A stretch of 11,286 nucleotides of DNA. Source: Smittium mucronatum (lineage: Eukaryota > Kickxellomycota > Harpellomycetes > Harpellales > Legeriomycetaceae). Positions within the stretch are counted from its first letter, which is position 1. The number at the start of each line of letters is the position of its first letter. A model generated the notes under the pieces. That model had not been told where the DNA came from. It was given only the letters and a program-made list of their open reading frames with translations, and did not search any database. The stretch is taken from NCBI GenBank assembly GCA_001953115.1, contig LSSL01001314.1:1-11286 (forward strand). The letters are read 5' to 3'. Made by a program: the position numbers and the translations under genes. Shown here in pieces: positions 1 through 7,222 of this stretch.

Positions 1-1
1 A

Positions 2-457
2 ACTGAAAAAAATAAAAAGCTTCAAATATGGAACACTCACTTTGGTATATTTGCCAATGATACAAATGTGAATAGTCACAGTGCTACATATTGGGAATCT
101 ACTGTAAATACTGACAGGTACTACTTCCAAGAGTACGATTTAAACATTAGATTAACCGATATTATTACTGCAATTGACGATACACCCAATAAAAAGGTTC
201 CGGGGTCAAAACGGATTACAAGTGAGTTCTGGAAATTGGTAGTATCAGAAAAGACTCCATCATCAAAGTTGGTAAAACTGATTTTTAAAATCATATATAT
301 GTTGTACGATTCTGGGAATAAACAAAGTTCTATAAATACTAGTATTCTGTTTCTTTTACCTAAAAAGGGTGATATGAAGGAATCATATAATTATCTGAGA
401 ATATCACTTATTCTAACTCTTTCAAATCTATTATCTAAAATTATGGCTAATAGATAG
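2..457 (+). pseudogene. Copy 1 ORF2 fragment: RT N-terminal fingers
   Basis: One frame is open from base 2 to the TAG at 455-457. It begins TEKNKKLQIWNTHF, matching KKLEIWNKNF in copy 2 at about 7310, then has a YW, a SEFWKLV segment, an I-Y-x-L-Y-D-S-G segment and LLPKKGDMKESYNYLRISL. The last is the usual LINE pattern PKKGD..x..NYRxISL of the RT fingers, which positions template and incoming nucleotide. The KxxGxDGxPSEFW box is partly degraded here to PGSKRITSEFW. There is no real start codon: this is the middle of ORF2, cut on the left by the window. The reading continues in another frame at 454, so there is a frameshift near 450. The catalytic palm is in the next fragment. Confidence 0.85.
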
Positions 458-960
458 GCTCATATCTACAAAAATGTGAAATTATAGCAAAGAAACAAAC
501 TGGTTTCAGAAATTTCAAAGAATTCCCGCCTATTCCACGTCATTATAAGAAATTTCTAGGTGGAAAAAAACAAAAAAACGAAATAACTTATGCCCTCTAT
601 ATCGATTATAGCAAAGCTCATGATAGCGTACTCCATGCGTCCATGGATTATAAATTGAGTCCAATAGGAGTCGGAGGCAAGTTATTGATGCGATAATAGG
701 ACTGTAAAAATATCCAAAAAATATTAGCTAATATTGAAGATAATATCTTAAACCCCAATAAATAACAATTTGAGTTTCGAAGAGGCTATAAAGTCTCATT
801 AATACTATTATATTTCTATTTTGACAATTTTTTCGAGGTTATCCACGATTTGTATGTCTCTTTTCACATATCTAAGGTATCGGTGCTGCTTTTTGCCTAT
901 GCTTCGTGCTATGGGGCAAATCCGATACCAAAAGACATCATTTTTTCATGGAATTATTGA
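454..960 (+). pseudogene. Copy 1 ORF2 fragment: RT palm (motifs A, B, C)
   Basis: A single frame carries KKQTGFRNF (about 490), then motif A as YALYIDYSKAHDSVLH with its catalytic Asp at 604-606. Next come IGVGGKLL, motif B as RRGYKVSLILLYFYFDNFF (about 778-834), and motif C as LLFAYAS. It is interrupted by TAA and TAG at 694-699, by TAA at 763-765, and ends at TGA 958-960. In motif C the two catalytic aspartates of the usual FADD are replaced by Tyr and Ala (898-903); copy 2 keeps FSDD. The polymerase active site is therefore destroyed as well as truncated. The Trp expected after the LLN/LLM segment (IWSLY in copy 2) falls at one of the stops. Confidence 0.85.
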
Positions 961-1111
961 TTGGTTGAACAGGTGTGAAATGGCCGTTAATTCATCCAAG
1001 TTTATTGTGAATAATTACGCCTTCCCCAAATCATTTGACCTGATACTACAAGGCCGAAAAATCCTATACCCCGATCAACACACATATTTTGGAAGTAAAA
1101 TAAAAAATTAA
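821..1111 (+). pseudogene. Copy 1 ORF2 fragment: RT post-palm, VNSSK...YFG region
   Basis: This frame overlaps the palm frame, but only its second half (from about 950) matches the family. It reads IIDWLNRCEMAVNSSKF, then LILQGRKILYPDQHTYFG. Copy 2 has the equivalent LLNT-stop-KMTVNASKSG and SQKIPNTDKYTYFGYIMN at 6160-6370. The pattern W...mxVNxxKc...IPxxxxYxYLG is the standard LINE segment after motif C. The first half (821-950) is the wrong frame over motifs B and C and has no coding meaning. There is no plausible initiation codon; the fragment is joined to the previous one by a frameshift near 950. It ends at TAA 1109-1111. Confidence 0.75.
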
Positions 1112-1587
1112 TGTTAATTTATTGAGAACGTCAAAAAAATATTTCTCAAAGGCAATATATTATGTAAATAGCCTCCTGAACAGATCTGAGGTGTCTAATA
1201 GCCTAAAAATCAAAATAAAGCTTTTTAATTAATCTCAATAAGCCATTAATATGGTGAGAAATTTGCCATGAGTGAAGCTAAATTCAACCCTATATAAATA
1301 AAAATTTACAGATTCGCCGGAATCGTTTCAAATTTGACCAATTAAGCCGTTATATTGAGATTACTTGCCAAATCTGTTATAAAACATCTCTTATTTAAAA
1401 CTATCATTACGCGAGATAGTGAATCACAGATCGAAAAGTTTAAAAAATTGGATTTCAGACCTAATTAAGTTCTCCAATAAGAACTTAATACCCGCAAGTG
1501 TGATTTCAGTGCAAGATAAATAAAAAGAATATTGCTCAAAATCCAAAAGGAGAAATTAAAATCACTATAGTCGACAGAATTTTTTAA
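1112..1587 (+). pseudogene. Copy 1 ORF2 fragment: thumb / YGxExFxMSEA region
   Basis: Short open stretches keep family signatures. NSLLNRSEVSNSLKIKIKLF lies near 1170-1230. TAA 1247-1249 is followed by YGEKFAMSEAKFNPI, then TAA at 1295-1297. After that come YRFAGIVSNLTN (TAA 1343-1345), RLLAKSVIKHLLF, and EKFKKLDFRPN ending at TAA 1466-1468. Copy 2 has the matching VFGMREATVKML and KKAIRLLANVG at 5950-6060. The YGxExxGMSEA box is typical of the segment between RT and the C-terminal domain in many LINE ORF2 proteins. From 1468 to 1587 I see only short broken frames. Confidence 0.7.
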
Positions 1588-1933
1588 AAAAAACAGGTAA
1601 ATAGCTCAAAAATTGACGGTGGGTATATTAATCTCTGTAAATGCGAATTAGATAAATCTCAAAAATTCCCTATCTGGTATGAAACTAATGATCCAGGATA
1701 CCCAGAAAATACTAATTATGCTCTCAGGGTCGTCTAGAGAATATCAAATATGAATTTTATACAAGAAAATTTCAAAAAAAATTGTCATTCTGCAACATAA
1801 ATGTGTTTGAAGTTGTCGAAAAAATCATTTAAATTTTTCTACATGGTATAGAAAACGTAATGATGCGATCGGCTGATTCATACCTGCACCGATCCATTCA
1901 AACGTGAAGTATCAACTTATGAATTTAAATTAA
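1588..1933 (+). pseudogene. Copy 1 ORF2 fragment: C-terminal zinc-knuckle-like domain
   Basis: The fragment aligns piecewise with copies 2 and 3. One frame (1588-1737) reads VNSSKIDGGYIN and DPGYPENTNYALRVV, ending in TAG 1735-1737. The same frame continues RISNMNFIQENFKKN, parallel to TSNMKFLDEKFKKN in copy 3. A second frame gives SFCNINVFEVVEKII, matching SLCKIDVPQTVDHILLNC in copy 3. A third frame carries WYRKRNDAIG, TGA 1874-1876, FIPAPI and NLN-stop-SQLGIFGKFF. In LINEs this region is normally C-x2-C...ET..H....C...W..R, a nucleic-acid-binding knuckle. In copy 1 the His is Lys and the second Cys is Asn, so the knuckle is lost. At least three frames are used within 350 bases. Confidence 0.7.
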
Positions 1934-2102
1934 TCCCAGTTGGGCATATTTGGAAAATTCTTTGAAGGGGAGGTCTAAAAACATTTTAAGTCGGCTAAAT
2001 AATGATGCCTCTTATCTTAATTTTGTGCTTGAAACAGCAAAATTACAGATTGGAATTCACGAAAACATAAGCTTGAGATTCATAGTTTGGATAATTAATT
2101 AA
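1929..2102 (+). pseudogene. Copy 1 ORF2 fragment: extreme C-terminus
   Basis: A 57-codon frame ends at TAA 2100-2102 and includes the family motif LETAKLQIGIH (about 2024-2056). Equivalents are ETAKFLIGIR in copy 3 and LGKAEFLIGIL in copy 2. The three-way match defines the end of ORF2. The frame is joined to the preceding SQLGIFGKFF segment across a G-rich run (1965-1973) at which all three copies change frame. I take the TAA as the natural end, because the matching frames of copies 2 and 3 stop within about 20 codons of the same place. Confidence 0.75.
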
Positions 2103-2340
2103 TCCTTTTGAACTTATTCCCACGTGTTGTGTGGCTTCTATCTCGTATGAAGACAATTTGGGTAAATAAATTTTTTGATCTTTTTTCTTTATTAAATTGG
2201 GTATTATAATATCCTATTAAATTTAAAATAAAATTCTCTTAAAAAATGCGGACAGATATTTTAGATGAAATATTTGCCATAATTTTTATAAAAAAAAACA
2301 TTCCACGAATTGGGAGAGCCCATAGTTAGCACTTAAATAG
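2103..2340 (+). other. Copy 1 3' UTR
   Basis: Downstream of the ORF2 stop, TTGAAC..ATTCCCACGTGTTGTGTGGCTTC (from 2108) matches TTGAACCAATACCCTCGATGTATGTAGCTGC on the minus strand of copy 3. A T/A-rich stretch follows, then GCCCATAGTTAGCACT at 2313-2328 against GCCCAGATAGCACT in copy 3. The spacing from the stop codon is similar in copies 1 and 3 (roughly 215 and 175 bases). It is far longer in copy 2 because of an insertion. No clear poly(A) tail or target-site duplication can be placed. Confidence 0.5.
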
Positions 2341-2368
2341 ACCTGAGCTTCTTTCTATGAGCTATTAA

Positions 2369-2419
2369 TTTATGTGGAGCTTTGAGGTCTCTGCCTGCTC
2401 CGATTAATTTCCACATAAA
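2369..2419. repeat. 10-bp perfect inverted repeat (hairpin)
   Basis: TTTATGTGGA at 2369-2378 is the exact reverse complement of TCCACATAAA at 2410-2419. The enclosed segment has GGAGC (2376-2380) and GCTCC (2397-2401), which can pair as an alternative inner stem. It is one of the few non-AT-only stems in this part of the window and sits just beyond the recognisable 3' UTR of copy 1. It may belong to the element's 3' end or to flanking DNA. Confidence 0.5.
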
Positions 2420-2876
2420 AAATCCTTTTTTTATCTAAACGGATATTGAGTATGCTAGTATGAGAAATCCGTATATTGGAGTCTATCATTCTTTAAACTA
2501 TATCAACTTTATTCTTTGACCTGTATTTTTTGATAGAAATAGGATATTTTTTACTTGACACCTAGGTTCTCAGAAAAATAAACTTCAATTTTAAAGCTGT
2601 CAACTGAAATTTTTGAGAATTTTTCGGAGTTATAAATCTTATAGAGTATCTGAACAAATTAGAGTATATGTTATTTATAAATTTAATATAAATTTTTTAA
2701 TTCACTTACAAATTAATTTACATAAAAGAAGAATTTTTTTTACAATTTAAAATCAAAATAAACCCTATTTGACTGTAGAAATAATTTAATATTTTAAAAT
2801 AGCTTAATAATTTCTTTCAGAAAAATAAAAAATAAATTTTTTCTTATTTAAACCTCATTTATATAACCCGAAATGC

Positions 2877-3062
2877 GTGAATTTTTTTGTGATTATTGTG
2901 AAATTTAGTAAGTTAATGCTATCATCTGTGAAAAAGAAATTTTTTATTCGGATAAAAATTATTTCCATAGGTAATTTAAATAAAATTTTCAAAGATCTAT
3001 TAAACTCTAACCTTAAAATGATTAAAAATATTGAGCCTGGATTCGGTAAAAAAAACAAGTAA
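2877..3062 (+). CDS. Doubtful small ORF, unknown
   Basis: A 61-residue frame starts ATG AAT TTT and stops at TAA 3060-3062. The product is Lys/Ile/Phe/Asn-rich, as any open frame in such AT-rich DNA would be, and it ends EPGFGKKNK. The stretch VKKKFFIRIKIISIGNLNKIF loosely resembles KKKIFLIKFRDIGFKEIAHIF of the copy 2 ORF1 remnant (about 9350-9400), but low-complexity composition could explain this. An antisense frame of similar length (2855-3067) overlaps it almost completely. Two hairpins follow the stop codon (3072-3107). I do not recognise a function and consider a chance ORF more likely than a gene. Confidence 0.15.
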   Translation: MNFFVIIVKFSKLMLSSVKKKFFIRIKIISIGNLNKIFKDLLNSNLKMIKNIEPGFGKKNK

Positions 3063-3071
3063 ACCAATAAG

Positions 3072-3107
3072 TCTTATTTGATAAGAATAAGAAAATAATT
3101 TCTTATT
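3072..3107. repeat. Two adjacent perfect hairpins
   Basis: TCTTAT (3072-3077), loop TTG, ATAAGA (3081-3086) form a 6-bp stem. Immediately after, AATAAGAAA (3086-3094), loop ATAA, TTTCTTATT (3099-3107) form a 9-bp stem. The two share a base and the same TCTTATT/AATAAGA word, so they can also pair with each other. They lie 10 bases beyond the stop of the doubtful ORF. Confidence 0.45.
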
Positions 3108-3736
3108 TTTGAATGAATATAAATTTCTAATAATTTTTTTGATTTTATCTTGTTCGCATTAATTCGCTTTTCTACACTAATGTTTAATCAACCCCCATTT
3201 TTGAAATTTTTGATTGAAACCATCTTATAATTTTTTATTTTGATTTTAAATAAATTTTTGAGTTTTATAATTGAAATAAGCTCAAAAATAAATCAAATCA
3301 TTTGTTTTTTGGTTTTTATTTTTTCAATTTATTTTTTAGGCAAAAAGTGGATTTTTATTAGCAACTTTAGAATCAATCCTACAACTTTATAAAATAAAAA
3401 TAAAATTTTAATTGAGTAAAATATCAGTAATTTTTGCGAATTTTGATTTTTTTTTTTTCCCTAAAATTCCTATTCTCAATGGATGGCTACTCTAAAAAAA
3501 TTGAATCTAAATAACTTCATAGAGTTAAAATAACCATGGTTTTCATTGGGATATACAAAAATATATTTTGTAAAAAGTACAAATATGATACACGAGGAAA
3601 ATAGTCATTTAGTTATATTAATTACTTTATAATTTTTGAAATATAATAAAATATAGACCAATTTTGTTTTTTTTAAAATGGCCATTGGTAATCAAAAAAA
3701 AAAAATTAAATTGAATTATTTTAATAGATGAATATG

Positions 3737-3753
3737 TATATATATATATATAT
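3737..3753. repeat. (TA)n microsatellite
   Basis: A 17-base uninterrupted TA run, ordinary for AT-rich eukaryotic spacer DNA. Confidence 0.85.
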
Positions 3754-3890
3754 TATGCGGAAGCTATTATTAAAAGGAAACAATGTAAAAATAATTTTTA
3801 ATGATATCTTGCTTATCATAAATGGAAAATAAGGATCTATAAATGGAGAAAAATGATATTTATTGGGCAGTTTGAAGATCTCAGATAATA

Positions 3891-3910
3891 TATATTAAAT
3901 ATTTAATATA
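3891..3910. repeat. 20-bp perfect palindrome
   Basis: TATATTAAATATTTAATATA reads identically on both strands across the centre at 3900/3901. It contains only A and T, so chance occurrence is plausible. Confidence 0.6.
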
Positions 3911-4474
3911 ATTTTTTAAATCAAAAAAATTGAAACCACCTATAAAGAGATAATTTAGAATAAAAAACAAAAAATACAAAAAAATTTAATTTAATTTAAA
4001 ATACTTTCATAATTTTTTTTTGCCATATTTACGAATAGTGCCTTATTTTATCGGTTTGGGAGTTTTTTTAAGTTTTATTTTACTGGGGAGATCAGCCGTA
4101 TAGTGGACCTGAGGTTTAGGAAAAATTTTCGCCGCTTTTTTTTGAAGATCTGTGTTGGACTTTTTTGAGACCCCACTTTTACCAAAGTTGGACAAATATG
4201 GCCAAGTACTTTTAGAAGATCTTAATTAATCTATTTTTCTAAGTATAAAATAGAAAAAATGTTTCTATTATGTGTTTTCTTGCGGTTTTTTGTATTAAGA
4301 TCGATAATCGGAATCTATTTATTAATAGTTTTTTTGTGGGTGTAGGGGGGGTTGGTTTTTTTCAAAACTTAAGAACTTTTATTGATCTATAAACACTAAT
4401 TTTGGATATCCTGTTTATTTTATATAGTCTTATATTAGTTTCTGAGCAGTTTTTAGCAGCTGGTTTAGTGTTTA

Positions 4475-5070
4475 TAATATGATAAGCGGGAATAAAAAGA
4501 ATTGATGATTAAAATATAAAATTTTATTGGCAGATTCAGTTTAAAAAAAATCTAAATGAGAGTGTATTTGTTCTAATAATATATAATATCATTTAGGTTT
4601 AATTTTAAAACGGAATCAGATCTGATAGATATTAATCAAATTAAGTAAATTCAAATTCAAATAGTAGTTTTAAAAATCAAAAATTAATTCATGCGTCAAA
4701 TTAAGTAAAAATTTTTGGTTTAGGTACATAGAAAAAAGTTTAAGTCATATTAAATTAAAAAAATGGAATAGAGTTATTTATAATATGAATTTATGTAAGT
4801 ATATTAGTCTTTAAACTTAAAACCCCTTCTTATAATACAATAGTTGGATATGATGAATTAGTTTATACATAATTTTTGAATAAAAAAACAAAAATATTTA
4901 AATATTAGAGAATATGGGTAATCAATTTAATATAAGAAGATATCATATAACACTTAATACATATACCCTTCGTTAAAGTCAAAAATTTCAGGATGGTTTT
5001 AATAAAGCTTATCCGCCTTATGAAATAATCAGTATTATTCTCAGGGCATAACCTCATCACGGCTATGATT
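4475..5070. mobile_element. Possible insertion in the copy 2 3' UTR, unclassified
   Basis: Copies 2 and 3 match up to GTTTAGTG..TTTA at about 4463-4475 and again from about 5071 (ATTTTATTTTTTACATAAAAATCACTTTAAA). The roughly 600 bases between have no counterpart in copy 3, and copy 1 has no room for them either, so an insertion in copy 2 is more likely than two deletions. The ends carry loosely related inverted words: GATAAGCGGG at 4481-4490, and CTTATCCGCCTTAT near 5017-5031, whose complement reads ATAAGGCGGATAAG. They could be eroded terminal inverted repeats of a small non-autonomous DNA element. No transposase frame is present. The boundaries are good to about 10 bases. Confidence 0.45.
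4636..4709. repeat. 14-bp direct repeat pair
   Basis: TCAAATTAAGTAAA occurs at 4636-4649 and again, identical, at 4696-4709, 60 bases apart, inside the presumed insertion. Confidence 0.6.
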
Positions 5071-5187
5071 ATTTTATTTTTTACATAAAAATCACTTTAA
5101 AGCTAATAAAAAGTTATAAAAGCTGTATAAAAACTTTTTTCACCTAATTCTTCTCTGCCTCTCTAGAATCTTCATAACTCAAGAGTA

Positions 5188-5373
5188 TTAGTTCAAGGGG
5201 GCTGGTAAATCACTTAAGCTTTGGAGCTTATGTTTTCTGGGCACGAGGATGCCAATCAAAAATTCAGCTTTTCCCAGCTCAAATTTAATATCGATTATGT
5301 TAGGATGAATTTGATTATAAATATGTTTAGACCCCCCCCCCCAATGAGTTTTCCAACTATTCCCAAACTGGAT
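5188..5373 (-). pseudogene. Copy 2 ORF2 fragment: extreme C-terminus
   Basis: A 61-codon frame runs from just below TGA 5374-5376 to TAA 5188-5190. It reads NSWKTHWGGGSKH, then FELGKAEFLIGILVPRKHKL and SLSDLP. This matches NSWKTTWEEGSNH-like and HETAKFLIGIRVLKTF of copy 3 and ETAKLQIGIH of copy 1. Only the part below the C11 run is the true frame. Above it, the family frame is KLYNLNESSLGIVGKLIGGGG, one frame over, and equals NESRLGIVGKLLGRRG in copy 3. The frame is the same as the RT frame at 6160-6753, so the shift at the G run has been compensated elsewhere. Confidence 0.75.
5332..5342. repeat. C11 homopolymer (G11 on the coding strand)
   Basis: Eleven C in a row in otherwise AT-rich DNA. 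Copy 3 has CCCCTCCTCCC, also 11 bases, at 10882-10892. The run therefore arose in copy 2 by changes at the interrupting T positions and not by expansion. It lies where the ORF2 frame changes. Confidence 0.8.
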
Positions 5374-5490
5374 TCATTCAAATTATAAAGTTTTATTTTT
5401 TAATTTCTGAGTGTATCATTAAAAATATGAATCAACCAATCGTATCATCACTTTTTCTATCTCATCGAGAGTTATTTAATATCAAATTTT

Positions 5491-5715
5491 CTAATGTTTA
5501 AAATACATATATTTTGCAGAAAGTGATACTTTTTTAAAAAAATTATCGTTTAAAAATTTCTTATTTGATAATCTCTTGACGTTCCGTAAGGTTATCATTA
5601 GCATTTTATCTATGCTCTGGAGGTCAAGTTTCAGATCAGCGTACAGTTACTGAAGATTAAGATAAATTTATTTTCCGTATATATTCCTGTCCGCCGTTCA
5701 TTGGTGCATTTTTTA
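5491..5715 (-). pseudogene. Copy 2 ORF2 fragment: C-terminal domain, first half
   Basis: The frame runs with stops at 5713-5715 (TAA), a TGA in the KMHQ-stop-TAD segment and TAA 5647-5649. It continues LYADLKLDLQSIDKMLM, then RLSNKKFLNDNFFKKVSL, and stops at TAG 5491-5493. Copy 3 reads MYPDLKLGLQDIGKMRMG and NMKFLDEKFKKNSSL in the same register with no indel over this length. The stops of the two copies are at different codons: TGA here faces a Cys codon in copy 3, and TGA 11208-11210 of copy 3 faces a Tyr codon here. The knuckle that follows in copy 3 (C...TVDHILLNC) is unrecognisable here. Confidence 0.75.
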
Positions 5716-5739
5716 TCGGTTTTTTTTATTTTTGCTGTT

Positions 5740-6159
5740 TAATATGGTGGTGTTGGTTTCATCTTTTGAATTTTCTACACAATTTTTTTTTAAAAATAAC
5801 TTTCACTGTCGGTCACATAGGTGGTCATTTTGGTCTTGATTGGCGACTTAGTGAGGTTGGAAATCAAAGTTTTTAAGTTTGACCATTTGTGATATTCACA
5901 TTTTCGAGTAGCGCTGATTTTTAAGATGACGTATTATTTCCCCCAATTCGGCTCGGAAACTTTCCATGGCGGAAAAATCGCCAACATTGGCAAGCAGTCG
6001 GATAGCTTTTTTGATTTCGACTTGTAACATTTTTACTGTGGCTTCTCTCATGCCAAAGACCTACCGTCAGTAACAGCTAATAGGCATCATAACCGAATTT
6101 TTGAATTTTATTTTTAGGATAACAGGCGTTTATCTATGTTTGATGAAGCTTTATGCAGC
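5740..6159 (-). pseudogene. Copy 2 ORF2 fragment: thumb / FGMREA region
   Basis: This continues in the same frame as the palm fragment above it. After TAA 6151-6153 and 6130-6132 it reads MMPISCY, TGA 6067-6069, Arg, TAG 6061-6063, then VFGMREATVKMLQVEIKKA, IRLLANVGDFSAMESFRAE and RHLKNQRYSKM to TGA 5896-5898. It carries on as QMVKLKNFDF with further stops at 5848 and 5803. Y-stop-R-stop-VFGM is evidently the LINE box YGGExFGM with single-base nonsense changes at Gly and Glu codons. Copy 1 has YGEKFAMSEA. The RLLANVG...AMExxRxELG pattern recalls LINE proteins of microsporidia-like fungi, from memory only. Confidence 0.78.
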
Positions 6160-6753
6160 TTAGAATGCCTTTATTGTCTTTAATTTGTTTTTTTTGATGA
6201 TCCCAGGCACATCCAATTTATAGTTCATAATATATCCAAAATATGTGTACTTATCTGTATTTGGGATTTTTTGGCTTTTCATTATCATATAAGAAGATTT
6301 GGGACCGGAAACATTCATTTTACCTGATTTGGATGCATTCACAGTCATTTTCTATGTATTCAACAAATCAGTTATGTGATTTAATCCCAATTTCATATCG
6401 GTCTCAGACTCGGCAAATATAATGGCATCATCGGAAAAGAGCATTCCGAGTATACTAAATGTGATTTCAGATACATATAAACGATTAATACCCTTGAAAA
6501 TATCGTTAATATAAAAATTTAACAGTATTGGTTAAGCCGGGTGCCCTTGTCTCAGTTCACACAGATAGTCAGTAGGCTTGGATACAACTTCTTTAATCGT
6601 AACAGCTATTTTTGGGGATCTATACAGACTCCAGATGGCGTTTAATAACTTCACTCATATCCCAATAACCTTCAGTTTGTACGGCAGTGCAGTATGGAGC
6701 ACTCGGCCATATGCTTTTCTATGGTCGATATTGCATATATAGGCTTTTTCTTT
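6160..6753 (-). pseudogene. Copy 2 ORF2 fragment: RT palm with intact catalytic aspartates
   Basis: About 198 codons lie in one frame. Motif A is CNIDHRKAYGRVLH near 6725, with its Asp present. YKLKVIGI, TGA 6655-6657 and VKLLNAIWSLYRSPKIAVTI follow. Motif B is RQGHPA, TAA 6532-6534, PILLNFYINDIF. Motif C is LGMLFSDDAIIFAE near 6440, with both Asp present. Then come TAG 6352-6354, KMTVNASKSGKMNV and IPNTDKYTYFGYIMN, ending TAA 6160-6162. The stops sit at positions where copy 1 or the family has Gly, Ser and Trp, so each can be explained by a one-base change. The second Asp of motif A (KAxD) is Gly. This is the best preserved enzyme core in the window but cannot be translated through. Confidence 0.87.
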
Positions 6754-7222
6754 TTATTCGTCGTGAAATTTCGTATATGGTGGTTGCTTGAGCAGCGCTA
6801 TCTTCAAAATTTCGGAAGCCAACCTGTTTATTGACTAAAATTTCATTTTTTTAACAACGCCTGCCATTTTAGTAGCTATTTTTTTGTACAATAGCTTCGA
6901 AATGTCTGATATCAGTGAAATTCTCACATAATTAACACGTTCCTTCATAGCACCTTTTTTTCGGCACTAGCACTACTAAAATAGTGTCCATATTATTCGG
7001 GATTTCCCTCTGCTATTACATTAAATTTATTGATTTTGAAAACAATTTTTACCATTTTCGACTCGATAATTTTCTATTAGTTCACCAGTTTTCATACCTC
7101 ACTAGGCACACCATCAGCACAATGGCCTTTTTTTTGGTCTTGATAGATAGCTCAATGGTAATATCAGTACATTTGATATTATATTCGCATTCTGGGAAGT
7201 ATTAACAGTCTTTGGAGATTAG
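6719..7222 (-). pseudogene. Copy 2 ORF2 fragment: RT fingers, several frameshifts
   Basis: Pieces in three frames follow the order of copy 1. FPECEYNIKCTDITIEL lies near 7195-7145. HCADGVPSEV, TGA 7092-7094 and KLV correspond to the DGVPSEFWKLV box. REIPNNMDTILVVLVPKK ends at 6962; a seven-A run on the minus strand (6955-6961) shifts the frame. GAMKERVNYVRISLISDIS then KLLYKKIATKM lies at 6954-6835. Another shift leads to VNKQVGFRNFEDSAAQATTI (6838-6719), after which motif A continues in the palm frame. Copy 1 has LLPKKGDMKESYNYLRISL and KKQTGFRNF. Three frameshifts within 350 bases contrast with the palm and thumb, where I see none. Confidence 0.8.

Larger units (their letters stand above)
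1..2340 (+). mobile_element. Copy 1: non-LTR retrotransposon (LINE), 5' part outside window, dead
   Basis: Ordered remnants of a LINE ORF2 lie on the + strand: RT fingers, palm motifs A, B and C, thumb, a YGxExFxMSEA segment, and a C-terminal domain ending at 2102. A 3' UTR follows. Every domain has a counterpart in the minus-strand copy 2 (4030-10180), and the last 500 bases of ORF2 also match copy 3. The left end is cut by the window, so EN and ORF1 are not seen. The right end is uncertain. Homology to the other 3' UTRs is recognisable to about 2340 (a GCCCA...AGCACT block at 2313-2328) and fades after that. The sense strand is A-rich, as in the other copies. Many stops and frame changes show that it is not functional. 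Confidence 0.88.
2341..4029. other. AT-rich spacer between two tail-to-tail LINE copies
   Basis: About 1.7 kb of low-complexity A/T-rich DNA with long A and T runs. Apart from the small repeats listed separately I recognise no gene, RNA or further retrotransposon domain. Overlapping short frames on both strands at 2855-3067 come from low stop density in one stretch. Parts may be eroded 3' UTR of copy 1 (left) or copy 2 (right). Confidence 0.6.
4030..5187 (-). other. Copy 2 3' UTR, with insertion
   Basis: On the minus strand this matches the 3' UTR of copy 3 (10190-10720) in two blocks. One covers about 5085-5187, including AAGTTATAAAAGC versus AAGTTATAAAAAC. The other covers about 4060-4475, for example CCGC...GAAGATCTGTGTTGGACTTTTTTGAGACC at 4132-4172 against CCGC...GTGGTGGACTTTCTTGCGACC in copy 3. 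The intervening 4475-5070 is absent from copies 1 and 3. The 4020-4075 end is A-rich on the minus strand and may be a decayed poly(A) tail. No convincing ORF lies in the conserved block, although both copies can be read as an SQxSPxxxFKxKR segment. Confidence 0.65.

Noticed and set aside
2855..3067. Minus-strand frame of 70 codons in the spacer
   Set aside because: It overlaps a plus-strand frame over nearly its whole length, has no recognisable motif and no supporting context.
6984..7205. Plus-strand frame with hydrophobic product
   Set aside because: It lies antisense to the RT fingers of copy 2. Its Phe/Leu/Ile-rich content is the complement of A-rich coding sequence.
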